Shown here: positions 18,237 through 29,586 of the stretch, one piece after another
How the letters are laid out: the number at the start of each line of letters is the position of its first letter
How positions within the stretch are numbered: position 1 is the first letter of the stretch
Source of the DNA: Bradyrhizobiaceae bacterium PARB1
Lineage (GTDB): Bacteria; Pseudomonadota; Alphaproteobacteria; Rhizobiales; Xanthobacteraceae
Direction of reading: 5' to 3'
NCBI GenBank assembly: GCA_002256345.1
Contig: NKIY01000003.1
Span: 62,001 to 126,000, forward strand
DNA length: 64,000 nt
Translations under genes and position numbers: made by a program
Notes under the pieces: generated by a model
The model's database searches: none
Seen by the model: only the letters and a program-made list of their open reading frames with translations
What the model was told of the DNA's origin: nothing

Positions 18237-18973
18237 TGGCTGAGCACCGCACCATCATCGAAGTTTCGGACGCGGCAGCCCTCGCCGTTGCCGCAGCGGA
18301 GCGGCTGATCAGGCGCATTGATGCGAATAAAGACCGGCCGGCGATCTGTCTCACCGGCGGATCAAGCCCGAAGCGACTCTATGAACTGCTCGCCACCGAT
18401 GCCTATCGCAGCCGCATCCCGTGGGAGCGCGTGCACTGGTTCATCGGCGACGATCGTTTCGTGCCCGAGAGCGATAGTCTCAACAACATGGCCATGGCCA
18501 GGGGCGCCTTCCTCAATCGATGCGCGCCTGCTGCAAACGTCCATGCGATCAAGACGGATGCCGCGAATCCGGACGAAGCAGCCTCGCTCTATCTGCGTGA
18601 GCTGCAGACATTCTATGGCAGCGCCAAGCTCGATCCGGCCAGGCCGCTGTTCGATCTCGTGTTGCTTGGCGTCGGACCAGACGGTCATGTGGCATCGCTA
18701 TTTCCTGGCTATCCCGGCATCGCGGTGACCGATCGCTGGGTGATCGGCGTGCCGGAAGCGCATGTGCAGCCGTTCGTGCCTCGCGTCAGTCTGACACTGC
18801 CGCCACTCGCCTCCTGCCATGAGATGCTGTTCCTGATGAGCGGTACGGACAAGCGGGCCATTCTCGGTCGCGTGCTGGCTGGCGAGGACCTGCCTGCCAA
18901 CCGCGCGCGATCACATGGCGAAACCGTCTGGCTCTGCGACCGCGCCGCCCTGCCGGAGGGCGACAGTGTCTGA
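18236..18973 (+). CDS. pgl: 6-phosphogluconolactonase
   Basis: Hydrolyses 6-phosphogluconolactone made by Zwf. The 245-residue protein is of the DevB/Pgl family (glucosamine-6-P isomerase-like fold) with LTGGSSPKRLYELL, HWFIGDDRFVP and LLGVGPDGHVASLFPG. The start at 18236 shares one base with the zwf stop; the 3' end overlaps the gluconokinase start by 8 bases. Confidence 0.95.
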   Translation: MAEHRTIIEVSDAAALAVAAAERLIRRIDANKDRPAICLTGGSSPKRLYELLATDAYRSRIPWERVHWFIGDDRFVPESDSLNNMAMARGAFLNRCAPAANVHAIKTDAANPDEAASLYLRELQTFYGSAKLDPARPLFDLVLLGVGPDGHVASLFPGYPGIAVTDRWVIGVPEAHVQPFVPRVSLTLPPLASCHEMLFLMSGTDKRAILGRVLAGEDLPANRARSHGETVWLCDRAALPEGDSV

Positions 18974-19478
18974 TCCTGCGCCCAATGCGCTCGTGGTGAT
19001 GGGCGTCTCGAGTTCGGGAAAGAGCACGGTTGCGAAGACCCTGGCCGAACGGCTTGGCTGGCGCTTTGCCGATGGTGACGATTTTCATCCGCCTGCGAAT
19101 GTCGAGAAGCAACGCGCCGGCCAGCCGCTGACCGATGAGGACCGCTGGCCTTGGCTCCAGAGTATCGCCGACGAGATCGACCGCGTCACTGCCGAGGGCG
19201 ACAAGCTCGTCGTCGCCTGTTCCGCGCTCAAACGCGTCTATCGCGATCTCCTGCTGCATGGCCGGCACGATATTCGCATCGTCTATCTCGACGGCTCGAA
19301 AGAACTGATTGCCAGGCGGATGGCGGCGCGGAAAAATCACTTCATGCCGCCGTCGCTGCTCGACAGCCAGTTCAAGACGCTGGAAGCGCCCGGCCCCGAC
19401 GAGCGCCCGATCACGGTATCGATCGACGATGATATCGACGGCATCGTAAGCGCCGTCATCAAGCAACTGCCGACCTGA
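18966..19478 (+). CDS. Gluconokinase
   Basis: Phosphorylates gluconate to 6-phosphogluconate, feeding the same operon. The 170-residue protein is of the GntK/IdnK P-loop family with VVMGVSSSGKSTVAKTLAERLGW, DGDDFHPPANVEKQ, and VACSALKRVYRDLL. Start at GTG 18966, giving VSDPAPNALVV and an 8-base overlap with pgl; this is in the proper frame and gives the usual length. No gluconate transporter gene lies adjacent. Confidence 0.94.
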   Translation: MSDPAPNALVVMGVSSSGKSTVAKTLAERLGWRFADGDDFHPPANVEKQRAGQPLTDEDRWPWLQSIADEIDRVTAEGDKLVVACSALKRVYRDLLLHGRHDIRIVYLDGSKELIARRMAARKNHFMPPSLLDSQFKTLEAPGPDERPITVSIDDDIDGIVSAVIKQLPT

Positions 19479-19489
19479 AGGATCGCGCC

Positions 19490-20299
19490 ATGACCAAGAT
19501 CGCCCTCGTCGTCTCCGATGTGGACGGCACGCTGGTGACCCATGACAAGCGGCTCACCGACAAGGCCAAGGCCGCGGTGAAGAAACTGGAAGATGCCGGT
19601 ATCGGTTTCACCATCACATCGAGCCGCCCGCCGGTCGGCATGCGCTTTCTGATCGCTCCGCTCGGTATCACTTTGCCGATCGGACCGTTCAACGGCAGCT
19701 CCATGGTGGACGACGAGCTGAATCCGATCGTGCAGCATCTGATCGGCGAAACCGCAGCACAAAAGAGCGTCGAGGTGCTCGATAAATATGGCGCCGACGT
19801 CTGGATCTTCACCAATGAGGACTGGATCATCAAGCGCGACGACGGGAAGTATGTGCCGCACGAGCGCGACACCATCCAGCATGCGCCATTAATGGTCGAT
19901 GATTTCACGCCCTATCTCGCCAAGGCCTGCAAAATCGTGGGAGCGAGTTCAGACTTCCCACTGCTGGAGCGCTGCGAAGCGGAAATGCAGCAAGTGCTCG
20001 GCGACAGCGCTGTCGCGGTGCGGTCGCAGAACTATTACCTCGATGTGACGCCACCGAACCAAAGCAAGGGGACATTCGTCAAGGCGATGGGCGAGCGGCT
20101 TGGCCTTCCTCTATCCGCAATCGCTGTGATCGGCGATATGCAAAACGATCTGCCGATGTTCGAGGTTGCGGGCTTCTCGATCGCCATGGGCAATGCGAGC
20201 GATACCGTGAAAAGCAAGGCGTCGGCGGTGACGGCGTCGAACGAGGATGAGGGATTTGCCGGGGCGGTGGAGATGATTTTGCAGAGGAATAGCACTTGA
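19490..20299 (+). CDS. HAD-IIB (Cof-type) sugar phosphatase-like hydrolase
   Basis: 269-residue haloacid dehalogenase superfamily phosphatase. Motif I is VVSDVDGTLVTHDKRL (nucleophile Asp), motif II is in FTITSSRPP, and motif IV is in AVIGDMQNDLPMFEVAG; a C2-type cap lies between, which marks the Cof/IIB class. Last gene of the pentose-phosphate operon, 11 bases after gluconokinase. A sugar phosphate is the likely substrate, but which one is not readable. It ends convergently with the GH15 gene 32 bases away. Confidence 0.9.
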   Translation: MTKIALVVSDVDGTLVTHDKRLTDKAKAAVKKLEDAGIGFTITSSRPPVGMRFLIAPLGITLPIGPFNGSSMVDDELNPIVQHLIGETAAQKSVEVLDKYGADVWIFTNEDWIIKRDDGKYVPHERDTIQHAPLMVDDFTPYLAKACKIVGASSDFPLLERCEAEMQQVLGDSAVAVRSQNYYLDVTPPNQSKGTFVKAMGERLGLPLSAIAVIGDMQNDLPMFEVAGFSIAMGNASDTVKSKASAVTASNEDEGFAGAVEMILQRNST

Positions 20300-20331
20300 C
20301 CTAGAGTCTGCGGAAGTCCCACCCGTCTCGG

Positions 20332-22131
20332 CTACTTCGCCCTCTCCACCTTCTTCTCATGCGGTTGCTTCACGCTCGCCAGATTATGCGCCACTGCGAT
20401 CAGCGCGATATGGGTCAGCGCCTGTGGGAAGTTGCCAGTCTGGCGTTTCACGGTCGGATCGTACTCCTCTGCGATCAATCCGACATCGTTCGCGATCGCC
20501 ACCACTCGATGGAAAAGCTCTTCTGCCTTCGCGATCTCGCCCATCTTGATATAGGCCTCGGCCAGCCACAGACTGCAAGCAAGGAATGCGCCCTCGGCGG
20601 GCTGGATCTCGCCGGTGACTTCGCGCGGGTCGTGGCGCAGAACAAAGCCGTCGCGCAAGAGGTGTCTTTCGACCGCAGCGATCGTGCCTTTCACGCGCGG
20701 GTCGTCGGCGGGGAGAAACCCCAGAAGCGGCAGCAGCAGGATGGCGCCATCGAGCACGTCCGAGCCGTAAGATTCCACGAAAGTGTTTTCGCGGGGATCG
20801 AAGCCCTTCTCGCACACGTCACGGTGTATCTCGTCGCGCAGCTCTTTCCATCGTTCGACGGGGCCTTCGAGATTGAAGCTTTCTGCGCTCTTGATGGCGC
20901 GATCGAAAGCGACCCAGCAGCCGACCTTCGACAGTACATAGTGCTTACCGGGGCCACGGCGCTCCCAGATGCCATGATCAGGCTTGCTCCAGACCGAAGC
21001 GAGATGCTCCAGAATCTCGCATTCCACTGCCCAGGTACCATCCTCAAGATCGAGTTTGGCAAGCCGGGTCTGGTGAAAGGCGTCGATCAGTTCGCCATAA
21101 ACGTCGAGCTGCAATTGCGCATGGGCAGCATTGCCGACACGCACCGGAAGCGCGCCGCCATAGCCCGGCAGCCAATCGGCTTCCCATTCCAGCAGGCGAC
21201 GCTGCCCCATGATGCCATACATGATCTGCATCTCGGCAGGCGAGCCGGCGACAGCGCGCAGCAGCCAGCGATGCCAGGCACGCGCTTCATCCGTATAGCC
21301 GCTATTCATCAGCACCAGCAGCGTGAATGTCGCATCGCGCAACCAGCAGAAGCGATAGTCCCAATTTCTGGAGCCACCGAGCTTTTCCGGCAAGGATGTC
21401 GTCGGCGCGGCCACGATACCGCCTGACGGCGCATAGATCAGCGCCTTCAGCGTGATCAGCGAACGCATCACAAGCCCCTGATGCTCACCCTTGTAGGTGC
21501 AGCGGCTGCTCCACTCTTGCCAGAATTCCTCGGTGTCCCTCAACGCCTCATCGACATTGATCGGTGCCGGCACTTTCAGATGCGAAGGCCCGTAGGTCAG
21601 CACGAACGGAACGCTGTCACCCGCCTTGATCTCGAATTTGGCGACGGTCGTGAGGTCTTCGCCATGCGTCTCCACGGGCGTGTGCAGCACCGTCATATCG
21701 GGTCCGCAAATAGCGAGCACCGCGTCGTCCGTGTCGCGCTTGACCCAAGGGATCGCTGCGCCAAATCCAAAGCGGATGATCAGCTCCATCCGTACCTTGA
21801 CCGTGCCGCGGTCACCTCGAACGATGCGAACGACATCGGAAGCGGAGCCACGCGGCGGCATGAAGTCGATCAGCGTGATCGCGCCGTCGTCAGTCTCCAG
21901 CGTGGTCTCGAGAATGAGGGAGTCGCCGCGGTAGCGTCGCTTGCAGGCCTTGATGGGAGCGACGGGCGTGATCAGCCAGCGGCCGTGATCCTTGGTGCCA
22001 AGCAGCGCGGTGAAGCAGGCATCCGAATCGAAGGCCGGCCAGCACAGCCAGTCGATAGATCCGTTGCGGTTGACAAGAGCGGCGGTCTCGCAATCGCCGA
22101 TCAGGGCGTAATCTTCGATATTGCTGTACAA
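20332..22131 (-). CDS. Glycoside hydrolase family 15 protein (glucoamylase/trehalase-like)
   Basis: 599-residue cytoplasmic enzyme of the bacterial/archaeal GH15 type: an N-terminal beta-sandwich domain opening with IEDYALIGDCETAALVNRNGSIDWLCWP, then the (alpha/alpha)6 catalytic domain. Catalytic-region stretches GSRNWDYRFCWLRDATFTLL and GLIAEEYDP...GNFPQALTH are present. The family includes glucoamylases, glucodextranases and trehalases; the trehalose context makes trehalase or maltooligosaccharide hydrolase plausible. No signal peptide. It follows malQ on the same strand after 21 bases. Confidence 0.9.
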   Translation of the reverse strand: MYSNIEDYALIGDCETAALVNRNGSIDWLCWPAFDSDACFTALLGTKDHGRWLITPVAPIKACKRRYRGDSLILETTLETDDGAITLIDFMPPRGSASDVVRIVRGDRGTVKVRMELIIRFGFGAAIPWVKRDTDDAVLAICGPDMTVLHTPVETHGEDLTTVAKFEIKAGDSVPFVLTYGPSHLKVPAPINVDEALRDTEEFWQEWSSRCTYKGEHQGLVMRSLITLKALIYAPSGGIVAAPTTSLPEKLGGSRNWDYRFCWLRDATFTLLVLMNSGYTDEARAWHRWLLRAVAGSPAEMQIMYGIMGQRRLLEWEADWLPGYGGALPVRVGNAAHAQLQLDVYGELIDAFHQTRLAKLDLEDGTWAVECEILEHLASVWSKPDHGIWERRGPGKHYVLSKVGCWVAFDRAIKSAESFNLEGPVERWKELRDEIHRDVCEKGFDPRENTFVESYGSDVLDGAILLLPLLGFLPADDPRVKGTIAAVERHLLRDGFVLRHDPREVTGEIQPAEGAFLACSLWLAEAYIKMGEIAKAEELFHRVVAIANDVGLIAEEYDPTVKRQTGNFPQALTHIALIAVAHNLASVKQPHEKKVERAK

Positions 22132-22152
22132 TGTCTCTCCGCCACCTGAAAT

Positions 22153-24102
22153 TTACTTCGATGCGGGCGAACTCCTGTCCGCGGTTGCAATACGTAACGC
22201 GTCGCGATCGATCGCGCTCGCCATCGTTTCTACCGTCGCCGGCAACCGCTGCCGCCAGTTCGGGTGCTCGTCGATGGTGCCGGGAATATTCGGCTGATCG
22301 CTGACGCCGAGCAGATCTTCTAACGCAATAGCCTCAAGGCGGGTTCGCGTACGCGCGAGAAAGTGAGCGACGCCAAAGAAATCGGTGCGCTCGATGCCAT
22401 TCTGCCGCAGCGCGGCATCCAGCATCTCGATGGCGTAACGCCGGGCGTCGTCGCTCTCGCCAGGATCGATGCCGAGCGAGCGCTTGAGCTGCAGATCATG
22501 ATAGCTACACCAGCCGGTATAGGTCGGCAAATCGTGGGTGTTGAACGTAACGAGAGCGTTCGGCGCGTAATAATCGATGCCGCGGAACGCGTAGCGCTCG
22601 TCGCGTTCGAACATCATAACGAGATACGACCAGATACCCCAGGCGGCCATGTGATCGCGGAATCCCTCCGGTACGGTGCCGAGGTCTTCGCCGATGACAA
22701 CGCACTTGTTGGCGACGCTCTCCTGCGCAGTGACGGCGAGCAGCGCTTCCAGTGGCATTTTGACATAGGCGCCATTGTCGGGACGATAGCCATGCGGCAC
22801 GACATAGAGCCGGTTGAGGCCGAGCACGTGATCGAGGCGGATCGCGCCGGCATACCGCATGGAAGCGCGCAGCATCTCCTTGAAGGGCGCAAAAGCCTGC
22901 ACTTCCAGACCGGCGGCATTGAAGCCGGCGAGCCCCCAATTCTGCCCAGCTGGCTGCAGCGCATCCGGCGGTGCGCCGACGGACAGATGCCGCGAGATCG
23001 CAAGCTGCTCATTCCATGCATCGAAGCCGCCGGCCTGCACACCAACGGCGACATCGAGATACAGGCCGACCGGCATCTTCAAATCGATGGTGAGATCGAA
23101 GCAGGCCTTGAGCTGCTGATCGGCATTCCATTGCACGTATTCGATGAAGGCGACGTCAGCGCCCTCGGGTCCTGCGCGGAGTTCGGCGCATTTGACATCG
23201 TCCGGATGCTGCCATTCGGACGGCCAGTCCCACCATGCGGTGTTGTAGCGATGTCGCAACACCTCGAAACACGCAAAGCGCGTCAACAGCGGCGCACGCT
23301 CTTTGCGGAAGGCGGCAAAAGCGGCCTGACGCGGCGACTTGGGATCGGACTGGAATTGCGCGAATGCCGCACGCAATGCCTTCCACTTGACCGCAGCGAC
23401 CGCGGGGTAATCGACAAGGGTCGAGCGCCGAAGCGGCGCGAATTCACTGTCGGCGGCTCCAGCGAATTCGGGCAGCGCTTCGACATCGATATAAAGCGGG
23501 TTGAGAAAGAGCCGGCTGTTCGGCGAATAGGGACTGCATTCGGCCGGACGATCGTCAAACAGCGCGTGCAGCGGATTGAGGCCGACGCCCCCCGCGCCGA
23601 GGCTGGCGCCCACCCGGATCAGATTCTGCAGATCGGTGAAATCGCCGATGCCCCAGTTGCGCTCGGAGCGCAGGCCGTAAAGCTGCACGGCGAGCATCCA
23701 GGTGCGCTCGAATGTGCCGGCATAGGCCTTGGCGGGCGCCACAACGAGCGCGACTTCTTCCGAATACAGCGATGCGTCGGCGAGCCGCAGGCGATGCATG
23801 CCGACAGGCAGATTGGCCGGCCACGCGATCTCTCGGCCATTGGCCGAGCCTTCGGCCATCAGCCGATCGCCGTCCCACACTTCCCACTTCAGCGGTGAGG
23901 TTGCCACCTCAGTCAGTTGTGTCCGCCCGCCCTCGCCGGTGCGCAGCGCAACCACATGATCGAGGAAACGGCGCGGGGCACGCACCGGCAACGCGTTGAG
24001 GATGATCTCCAGCGCAGCGGCGTCTGTGGTGTGCCACGCCCCCTGTCCATCGTGGAAACCGGTCTGAATTCCGAGTTCGGCGGCTTTGGCGTAAAGGTCC
24101 AT
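22153..24102 (-). CDS. malQ: 4-alpha-glucanotransferase (amylomaltase)
   Basis: GH77 enzyme (649 residues) transferring alpha-1,4-glucan segments between chains and releasing glucose. Catalytic motifs are AIRLDHVLGLNRLYVVPHG (nucleophile Asp), VVIGEDLGTVPEGFRD (acid/base Glu) and TFNTHDLPTYTGW (transition-state Asp); RSERNWGIGDFTDLQNLI is the typical substrate-channel loop. The first 140 or so residues form an N-terminal domain seen in long MalQ forms. It is divergent from glgE, with about 210 bases between them that probably hold both promoters. Confidence 0.95.
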   Translation of the reverse strand: MDLYAKAAELGIQTGFHDGQGAWHTTDAAALEIILNALPVRAPRRFLDHVVALRTGEGGRTQLTEVATSPLKWEVWDGDRLMAEGSANGREIAWPANLPVGMHRLRLADASLYSEEVALVVAPAKAYAGTFERTWMLAVQLYGLRSERNWGIGDFTDLQNLIRVGASLGAGGVGLNPLHALFDDRPAECSPYSPNSRLFLNPLYIDVEALPEFAGAADSEFAPLRRSTLVDYPAVAAVKWKALRAAFAQFQSDPKSPRQAAFAAFRKERAPLLTRFACFEVLRHRYNTAWWDWPSEWQHPDDVKCAELRAGPEGADVAFIEYVQWNADQQLKACFDLTIDLKMPVGLYLDVAVGVQAGGFDAWNEQLAISRHLSVGAPPDALQPAGQNWGLAGFNAAGLEVQAFAPFKEMLRASMRYAGAIRLDHVLGLNRLYVVPHGYRPDNGAYVKMPLEALLAVTAQESVANKCVVIGEDLGTVPEGFRDHMAAWGIWSYLVMMFERDERYAFRGIDYYAPNALVTFNTHDLPTYTGWCSYHDLQLKRSLGIDPGESDDARRYAIEMLDAALRQNGIERTDFFGVAHFLARTRTRLEAIALEDLLGVSDQPNIPGTIDEHPNWRQRLPATVETMASAIDRDALRIATADRSSPASK

Positions 24103-24313
24103 TCGGCACGCTGTTTGCAGGGCAACAACCCAACGGATATCGCAGGTTGCTGCGGAATTTCATGAGGTTACGGAAGAGGATATCCGACTTCCAACGCAAT
24201 GGCTTAAGCTCGGTTCCGAGGGGAACCAAACCCCTGTCACGAAGCTTCTTATAGGATTGCAGCGCTCCCGTCCCACACGGGGTCCTGACATCCCTCTTGT
24301 TGATGGCATCACC

Positions 24314-26266
24314 GTGAACAGAACATCCCAGACAAATCTGAGCTCCGCGATGAGCGGCGCGTTTCATATCGAGGACATCTACCCAATCATCGATGGCGGT
24401 AGATTTCCAGTAAAGCGCATTCAGGGGGAGGCCATCGAAGTCTGGGCCGACATCTATCGCGATGGTCACGAGATCATCGATGCCACCATCGTCTGGCGCC
24501 GCGAACAGGATCGCGAGTGGCAGCGCGTCCCGATGACCATGGATGTCAACGACCGCTGGCACGGCACGTTCACGCCGAACGAAATCGGTCGCCACGTCTA
24601 TGCCATCGAAGCCTGGACCGATGAATTCGCCACCTGGCGCCATGGCTTCGAGCTCAAGCTGAAGGCCGGACAAGACGTCACCCTCGATGCTCTGGAAGGC
24701 GCCGGCTTGATGACCAAGGCGCAATCGGGCGGTGCCGAGGCGTCGGCTTTCATCGTCAAACAATGCGAGGCCTATCTAAAAAGCGGTGAAACCGAGCCAC
24801 TGCGCTCGCCCAGGCTGCGAGAAGCCATGGCCGAGGCGCAGTCGCGTCCTGACCTGACCCGTTCTGCACTGCTGCCCCTGATGATCGATCGGGAACGCGC
24901 CCGCAACGGCGCCTGGTACGAGATGGTCCCGCGCAGCCAGAGCAAGGTGCCCGGCCAGCACGGCACCTTTCGCGATTGCATCGCGCGCCTGCCGGACATC
25001 GCGGCCATGGGCTTCGACGTGCTGTATTTCACCCCGATCCACCCGATCGGCGTCACCAACCGCAAGGGCAAGAACAACGCGCTCAATGCCGAGCCCGGCG
25101 ATGTCGGCAGTCCCTACGCCATCGGAGGCGCCGAGGGCGGCCATGACGCCATCCATCCCGATCTCGGCGCACTGGAAGACTTCCATGCCGTCATCGCCGC
25201 CTGCAAGCAGCATGACATGGAAGTCGCCATCGATATCGCCGTGCAGTGCTCGCCGGACCACCCGTGGATCAAGCAGCATCCGGACTGGTTCAAGCGCCGG
25301 CCGGACGGCTCAATGAAATATGCCGAGAACCCGCCGAAGAAATATCAAGACATTCACAATCCCGATTTCGACTGCGATGACTCCGGGTCGCTGTGGAATG
25401 CACTGCGCGACATGCTGCTCTATTGGTGCGACCAGGGCGTCAAAATCTTCCGTATCGACAATCCTCACACCAAGCCGCTGCGGTTCTGGGAATGGGCGAT
25501 CCATGAGGTGCAGCTGAAACACCCCGACGCGCTGTTCCTCGCGGAAGCGTTCACACGACCGAAGCTAATGAAGGGCCTCGCCAAGCTCGGCTTCTCGCAG
25601 AGCTATACATATTTCACCTGGCGGACGGCCAAGTGGGAGATCGAGCAATATCTCAACGAGCTCTGCGGCTATCCCGAGCGCGAATACTATCGTCCGAATT
25701 TCTTCGTCAACACACCGGACATCCTGCCCTATCACCTGCAGTCCGGCGAATCGTGGATGTTCAAGTCGCGCGTTGCGCTGGCGGCGATACTGTCGTCGGT
25801 TTACGGCATCTATAACGGCTTCGAGCTGCTCGAGCACCAGCCGATCCCAGGCAAGGAAGAATACCTCGATTCCGAGAAATACGAGATCAGGACGCGGGAT
25901 TGGGATAAGCCGGGCAATATCAAGCCCTATATCACTGCGTTGAACTTCGCCCGCCGCGCCAATCCGGCGCTGCAGCAGATTTCCAACCTGCGCTTCATGC
26001 CGGTAGAGAACGACAACATCATCGGTTTCGTCAAAACGTCGGTGGACGGCACCAATGTGGTGGCCGGCGCGATCGCGATCTCGCGCGATCCTTACGAGTT
26101 CTGGCTGCCCATCGACGCGCAAGTCTTGGTCGATGGCGAGAAGCGCAACGTCGCTGCTGTCGAAAACATCGTCACCGGTGAGCGCCACGGCGTCGAATGG
26201 GGCGGCATCCGCCTGCGCATCGATCCACAACGCGACCCCGCCGCCCTGTTCCGCTGCCTCGCCTGA
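24314..26266 (+). CDS. glgE: Alpha-1,4-glucan:maltose-1-phosphate maltosyltransferase GlgE
   Basis: GH13_3 enzyme elongating alpha-glucan with maltose-1-phosphate as donor. The protein of about 650 residues has an N-terminal beta-sandwich ([21 protein letters not shown]...VEVWAD-like) and a catalytic barrel with [15 protein letters not shown], the nucleophile region [18 protein letters not shown] and acid region [14 protein letters not shown] take the GTG at 24314 as start; ATG at 24350 is the alternative, and neither has a strong ribosome-binding site. It precedes treS-mak by 11 bases, and the partner that makes its donor is that fused maltokinase. Confidence 0.93.
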   Translation: MNRTSQTNLSSAMSGAFHIEDIYPIIDGGRFPVKRIQGEAIEVWADIYRDGHEIIDATIVWRREQDREWQRVPMTMDVNDRWHGTFTPNEIGRHVYAIEAWTDEFATWRHGFELKLKAGQDVTLDALEGAGLMTKAQSGGAEASAFIVKQCEAYLKSGETEPLRSPRLREAMAEAQSRPDLTRSALLPLMIDRERARNGAWYEMVPRSQSKVPGQHGTFRDCIARLPDIAAMGFDVLYFTPIHPIGVTNRKGKNNALNAEPGDVGSPYAIGGAEGGHDAIHPDLGALEDFHAVIAACKQHDMEVAIDIAVQCSPDHPWIKQHPDWFKRRPDGSMKYAENPPKKYQDIHNPDFDCDDSGSLWNALRDMLLYWCDQGVKIFRIDNPHTKPLRFWEWAIHEVQLKHPDALFLAEAFTRPKLMKGLAKLGFSQSYTYFTWRTAKWEIEQYLNELCGYPEREYYRPNFFVNTPDILPYHLQSGESWMFKSRVALAAILSSVYGIYNGFELLEHQPIPGKEEYLDSEKYEIRTRDWDKPGNIKPYITALNFARRANPALQQISNLRFMPVENDNIIGFVKTSVDGTNVVAGAIAISRDPYEFWLPIDAQVLVDGEKRNVAAVENIVTGERHGVEWGGIRLRIDPQRDPAALFRCLA

Positions 26267-26277
26267 AAGCGCCCGTA

Positions 26278-29200
26278 ATGAATGTGATGACCGACATCAA
26301 GAACAAGCCGGACGTCGCGCAGCCTGACAATGCGATCGATCCGCTCTGGTACAAGGACGCGATCATCTACCAGCTGCACGTGAAGACCTTCGCGGACAGC
26401 AATAATGACGGCATCGGCGACTTCATCGGGCTCACCGAGAAGCTGGATTATCTGCAGGAGCTTGGCGTCACCACGCTGTGGCTGATGCCGTTCTATCCGT
26501 CGCCCGGCCGCGACGACGGCTATGACATCGCCGACTATGGCAGCATTCATCCCGACTTCGGGACGATGAAGGACTTCAAGCGCTTCATCCATGAAGCCAA
26601 GCGCCGCGGTCTTCGCGTCATCACTGAACTCGTGGTGAACCATACCTCCGACCAGCACGACTGGTTCAAGCGTGCCCGCCGCAGCCCGGCCGGATCGAGC
26701 GCGCGCGACTGGTATGTCTGGAGCGACACCGACAAGAAGTATGACGGCACGCGCATCATCTTCACCGATACGGAGAAATCCAACTGGACCTGGGACCCAG
26801 AAGCCAAGGCCTATTACTGGCACCGGTTTTTCTCGCACCAGCCGGACCTGAATTTCGACAATCCGCGCGTGCTATCTGCCGTGGTCCAGGTGATGAAGCG
26901 CTGGCTCGATGCCGGTGTGGACGGCTTCCGTCTCGATGCGATCCCGTATCTGATCGAGCGCGACGGCACCAATAACGAAAATTTGCCGGAGACCCACAAG
27001 GTCATCAAGCATCTCCGCGCCGAGCTCGATGCCTATGCGCCGGGCCGCCTGCTGCTCGCCGAGGCAAATCAGTGGCCGGAGGACGTGCAGGAATATTTTG
27101 GCGATTCCGACGAATGCCATATGGCCTATCACTTCCCGCTGATGCCGCGCATTTATATGGCGCTCGCGCAGGAAGATCGTTTTCCGATCACCGACATCAT
27201 GCGGCAGACGCCGGACATCCCGAACGATTGCCAGTGGGCGATGTTCCTGCGCAATCACGACGAGCTTACCCTCGAAATGGTCACCGACGTCGAACGCGAC
27301 TATTTATGGTCAACTTACGCGAACGATCCGCGTGCGCGCATCAATGTCGGTATCCGCCGCCGCCTCGCGCCGCTGATGGACAATGACCGCCGCAAGATCG
27401 AGCTGATGGACTCGCTGCTGCTGTCCTTCCCAGGCACGCCGATCATCTATTACGGTGACGAGATCGGCATGGGTGACAACATCTATCTCGGCGACCGCAA
27501 TGGCGTGCGCACACCGATGCAGTGGACACCGGACCGCAATGGCGGCTTCTCCCGCGCCGACCCCGCGCGCCTTTACGCACCGCCGATCATGGACCCGATC
27601 TATGGCTATGAGTCGGTGAACGTCGAAGCGCAGTCACGCAGTCTGTCGTCCTTGCTGTCGGCGACCAAGCGCCTGATCGCTGTCCGCAAGTCCACGCTGG
27701 CCTTCGGCCGCGGCACCATGACTTTCATCCGGCCCGAGAACCGCTCGGTGCTGTGCTATGTGCGTCAGCTCGGCGACGAGGTGATCCTCTGCGTTGCCAA
27801 CCTTTCGCGCGCCGCGCAGGCCACCGAGCTCGATCTGTCGCCGTGGAAGGAACGCGTGCCGCTGGAAATGCTCGGCCGCACCAAGTTCCCGCCGATCGGC
27901 GATCTGCCCTATATGATCACATTGGCGCCCTACGGCTTCTACTGGTTCCAGCTTGAGAAGCGCGATGTTTCCGAACACTCGCAGCCTGCCGTCGTGCCGG
28001 AATTCGAAACCTTGGTTGTGCCGCTCGGCTCCACCTGGATGACGCTGGCGCGCACGCGCGGTGTGTTCGAACACGATGTGCTGCCGGGCTTCCTGGCGCG
28101 TTCCCGGTGGTATCCCGAACGCAATGCCAAGGCGATTCAGCCGACGCTGACATCAGCGACGCCGTTCTGCCTGGTCGGCGATAACCGGCCATGGCTCGCC
28201 TTCTTCGAGACCACCCAGCGCGGCGCCACATCGCGTTACGTGCTGCCGATGCAGATCGACTGGGTGCGCTTCGACCGCGACCGCTATAACCCGAAGGCCT
28301 TTTCCGCCGTGCGCCAGGGAGCGCGCGAAGGCACGCTCCTCGATGTCGCCACCGACGAGATCTTCATTTCGTTGCTGCTCTACAATTTGCGAAATTCGGT
28401 GACGGTGGAAGAAATCGAAGGCATCAAGCTCGAATTCCGCCCGACCGGAAAACTCATCGACAAGCCGCAGCACAAGCTTGAAAACATCCGCGCAGTGGAG
28501 ACCGAACAATCGAATTCGACTGCGCTGGTTGACAGCGACTATGTGGTGAAGATCTATCGCAAGCTGCAGACAGGCATCAACCCGGAGATCGAGGTCGGCC
28601 ACTTCCTCACCGAGATCGCCGGCTTCGCCAACACCCCGGCCTTGCTGGGCAGCATCGAGCTGATCGAAGGCGATCAGCGCAGCGCCGTCTCCATCGTTCA
28701 CGCCTTCGTGCAGAACCAGGGCGATGCCTGGACCGTGTCGTCCGGCTATCTCGACCGCTTTGTCGACCGCGAGCGCCTGCTCGCGGTGGACGACGGCCAC
28801 AAGATGAGCGAGGATCAGATCGCCTATCTGCGCTACATGACCCAGACGGGTCTGCGCGTCGCCGAGATGCAGATGGCGCTGGCGAGCCGTGACGACATCG
28901 CAGATTTCGAGCCGGAGCCGACGACGGACGCCGACATCGGGGTGTGGACCGACGAGATCGTCACCCGCGCCGAGCCGGTGTTTAGCCTCCTCGCGCAGCG
29001 CCGCAACGCTGCGCGCGATGGCGACCGAAATCTGATCGATGCGGTTCTGGCGCTGCGCAACACCCTGCGCGAGACGCTCAATGGCCTGCTGCCGAACAAG
29101 ATCGACGGGCTGAAGATCCGCCATCATGGCGATTTCCATCTTGGCCAGATGCTGATCGTCAAGGACGACATCTTCATCATCGATTTCGAGGGTGAGCCGC

Positions 29201-29586
29201 GCCGCTCCATCGACGACCGTCGCCGCAAGGCGCCGGCCGCACGGGATGTCGCCGGACTGATCCGCTCGATCGACTATTCAGCCACAGCAGCTCTCGAGCG
29301 CGCCGAGAAGATTGCGCCCGACGAGAACGGCAAGCTCGCGACTGCACTGACTTCGTGGCGCGACAGAGCCATCGATGCTTTCGTGGGGGCTTACCGCGAA
29401 GCCATGACCGATAGGCGACTGTGGCCGGCCGATGCCAAGGCGGCCGACGATATGTTGAAGTTCTTCTTGATCGAAAAAGCATTCTACGAGATCGAATATG
29501 AACTCGCACATCGGCCGGACTGGCTGCGGGTTCCATTGGCCGGTTTGTTGCGTATCCTGAACGGGGAGCCGAAGGAATCTGTATGA
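26278..29586 (+). CDS. treS: Trehalose synthase / maltokinase fusion (TreS-Mak)
   Basis: 1102-residue fusion. Residues about 20-570 are GH13 trehalose synthase (maltose-trehalose isomerase): [31 protein letters not shown] (nucleophile), [12 protein letters not shown] (acid), [12 protein letters not shown]. Residues about 600-1102 are maltokinase (Pep2-like), with a kinase-type catalytic segment [16 protein letters not shown] and metal-binding [11 protein letters not shown]. The fusion channels trehalose to maltose to maltose-1-phosphate for GlgE. ATG at 26278 chosen; another Met lies 3 codons on. The stop overlaps the glgB start (ATGA). Confidence 0.95.
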   Translation: MNVMTDIKNKPDVAQPDNAIDPLWYKDAIIYQLHVKTFADSNNDGIGDFIGLTEKLDYLQELGVTTLWLMPFYPSPGRDDGYDIADYGSIHPDFGTMKDFKRFIHEAKRRGLRVITELVVNHTSDQHDWFKRARRSPAGSSARDWYVWSDTDKKYDGTRIIFTDTEKSNWTWDPEAKAYYWHRFFSHQPDLNFDNPRVLSAVVQVMKRWLDAGVDGFRLDAIPYLIERDGTNNENLPETHKVIKHLRAELDAYAPGRLLLAEANQWPEDVQEYFGDSDECHMAYHFPLMPRIYMALAQEDRFPITDIMRQTPDIPNDCQWAMFLRNHDELTLEMVTDVERDYLWSTYANDPRARINVGIRRRLAPLMDNDRRKIELMDSLLLSFPGTPIIYYGDEIGMGDNIYLGDRNGVRTPMQWTPDRNGGFSRADPARLYAPPIMDPIYGYESVNVEAQSRSLSSLLSATKRLIAVRKSTLAFGRGTMTFIRPENRSVLCYVRQLGDEVILCVANLSRAAQATELDLSPWKERVPLEMLGRTKFPPIGDLPYMITLAPYGFYWFQLEKRDVSEHSQPAVVPEFETLVVPLGSTWMTLARTRGVFEHDVLPGFLARSRWYPERNAKAIQPTLTSATPFCLVGDNRPWLAFFETTQRGATSRYVLPMQIDWVRFDRDRYNPKAFSAVRQGAREGTLLDVATDEIFISLLLYNLRNSVTVEEIEGIKLEFRPTGKLIDKPQHKLENIRAVETEQSNSTALVDSDYVVKIYRKLQTGINPEIEVGHFLTEIAGFANTPALLGSIELIEGDQRSAVSIVHAFVQNQGDAWTVSSGYLDRFVDRERLLAVDDGHKMSEDQIAYLRYMTQTGLRVAEMQMALASRDDIADFEPEPTTDADIGVWTDEIVTRAEPVFSLLAQRRNAARDGDRNLIDAVLALRNTLRETLNGLLPNKIDGLKIRHHGDFHLGQMLIVKDDIFIIDFEGEPRRSIDDRRRKAPAARDVAGLIRSIDYSATAALERAEKIAPDENGKLATALTSWRDRAIDAFVGAYREAMTDRRLWPADAKAADDMLKFFLIEKAFYEIEYELAHRPDWLRVPLAGLLRILNGEPKESV

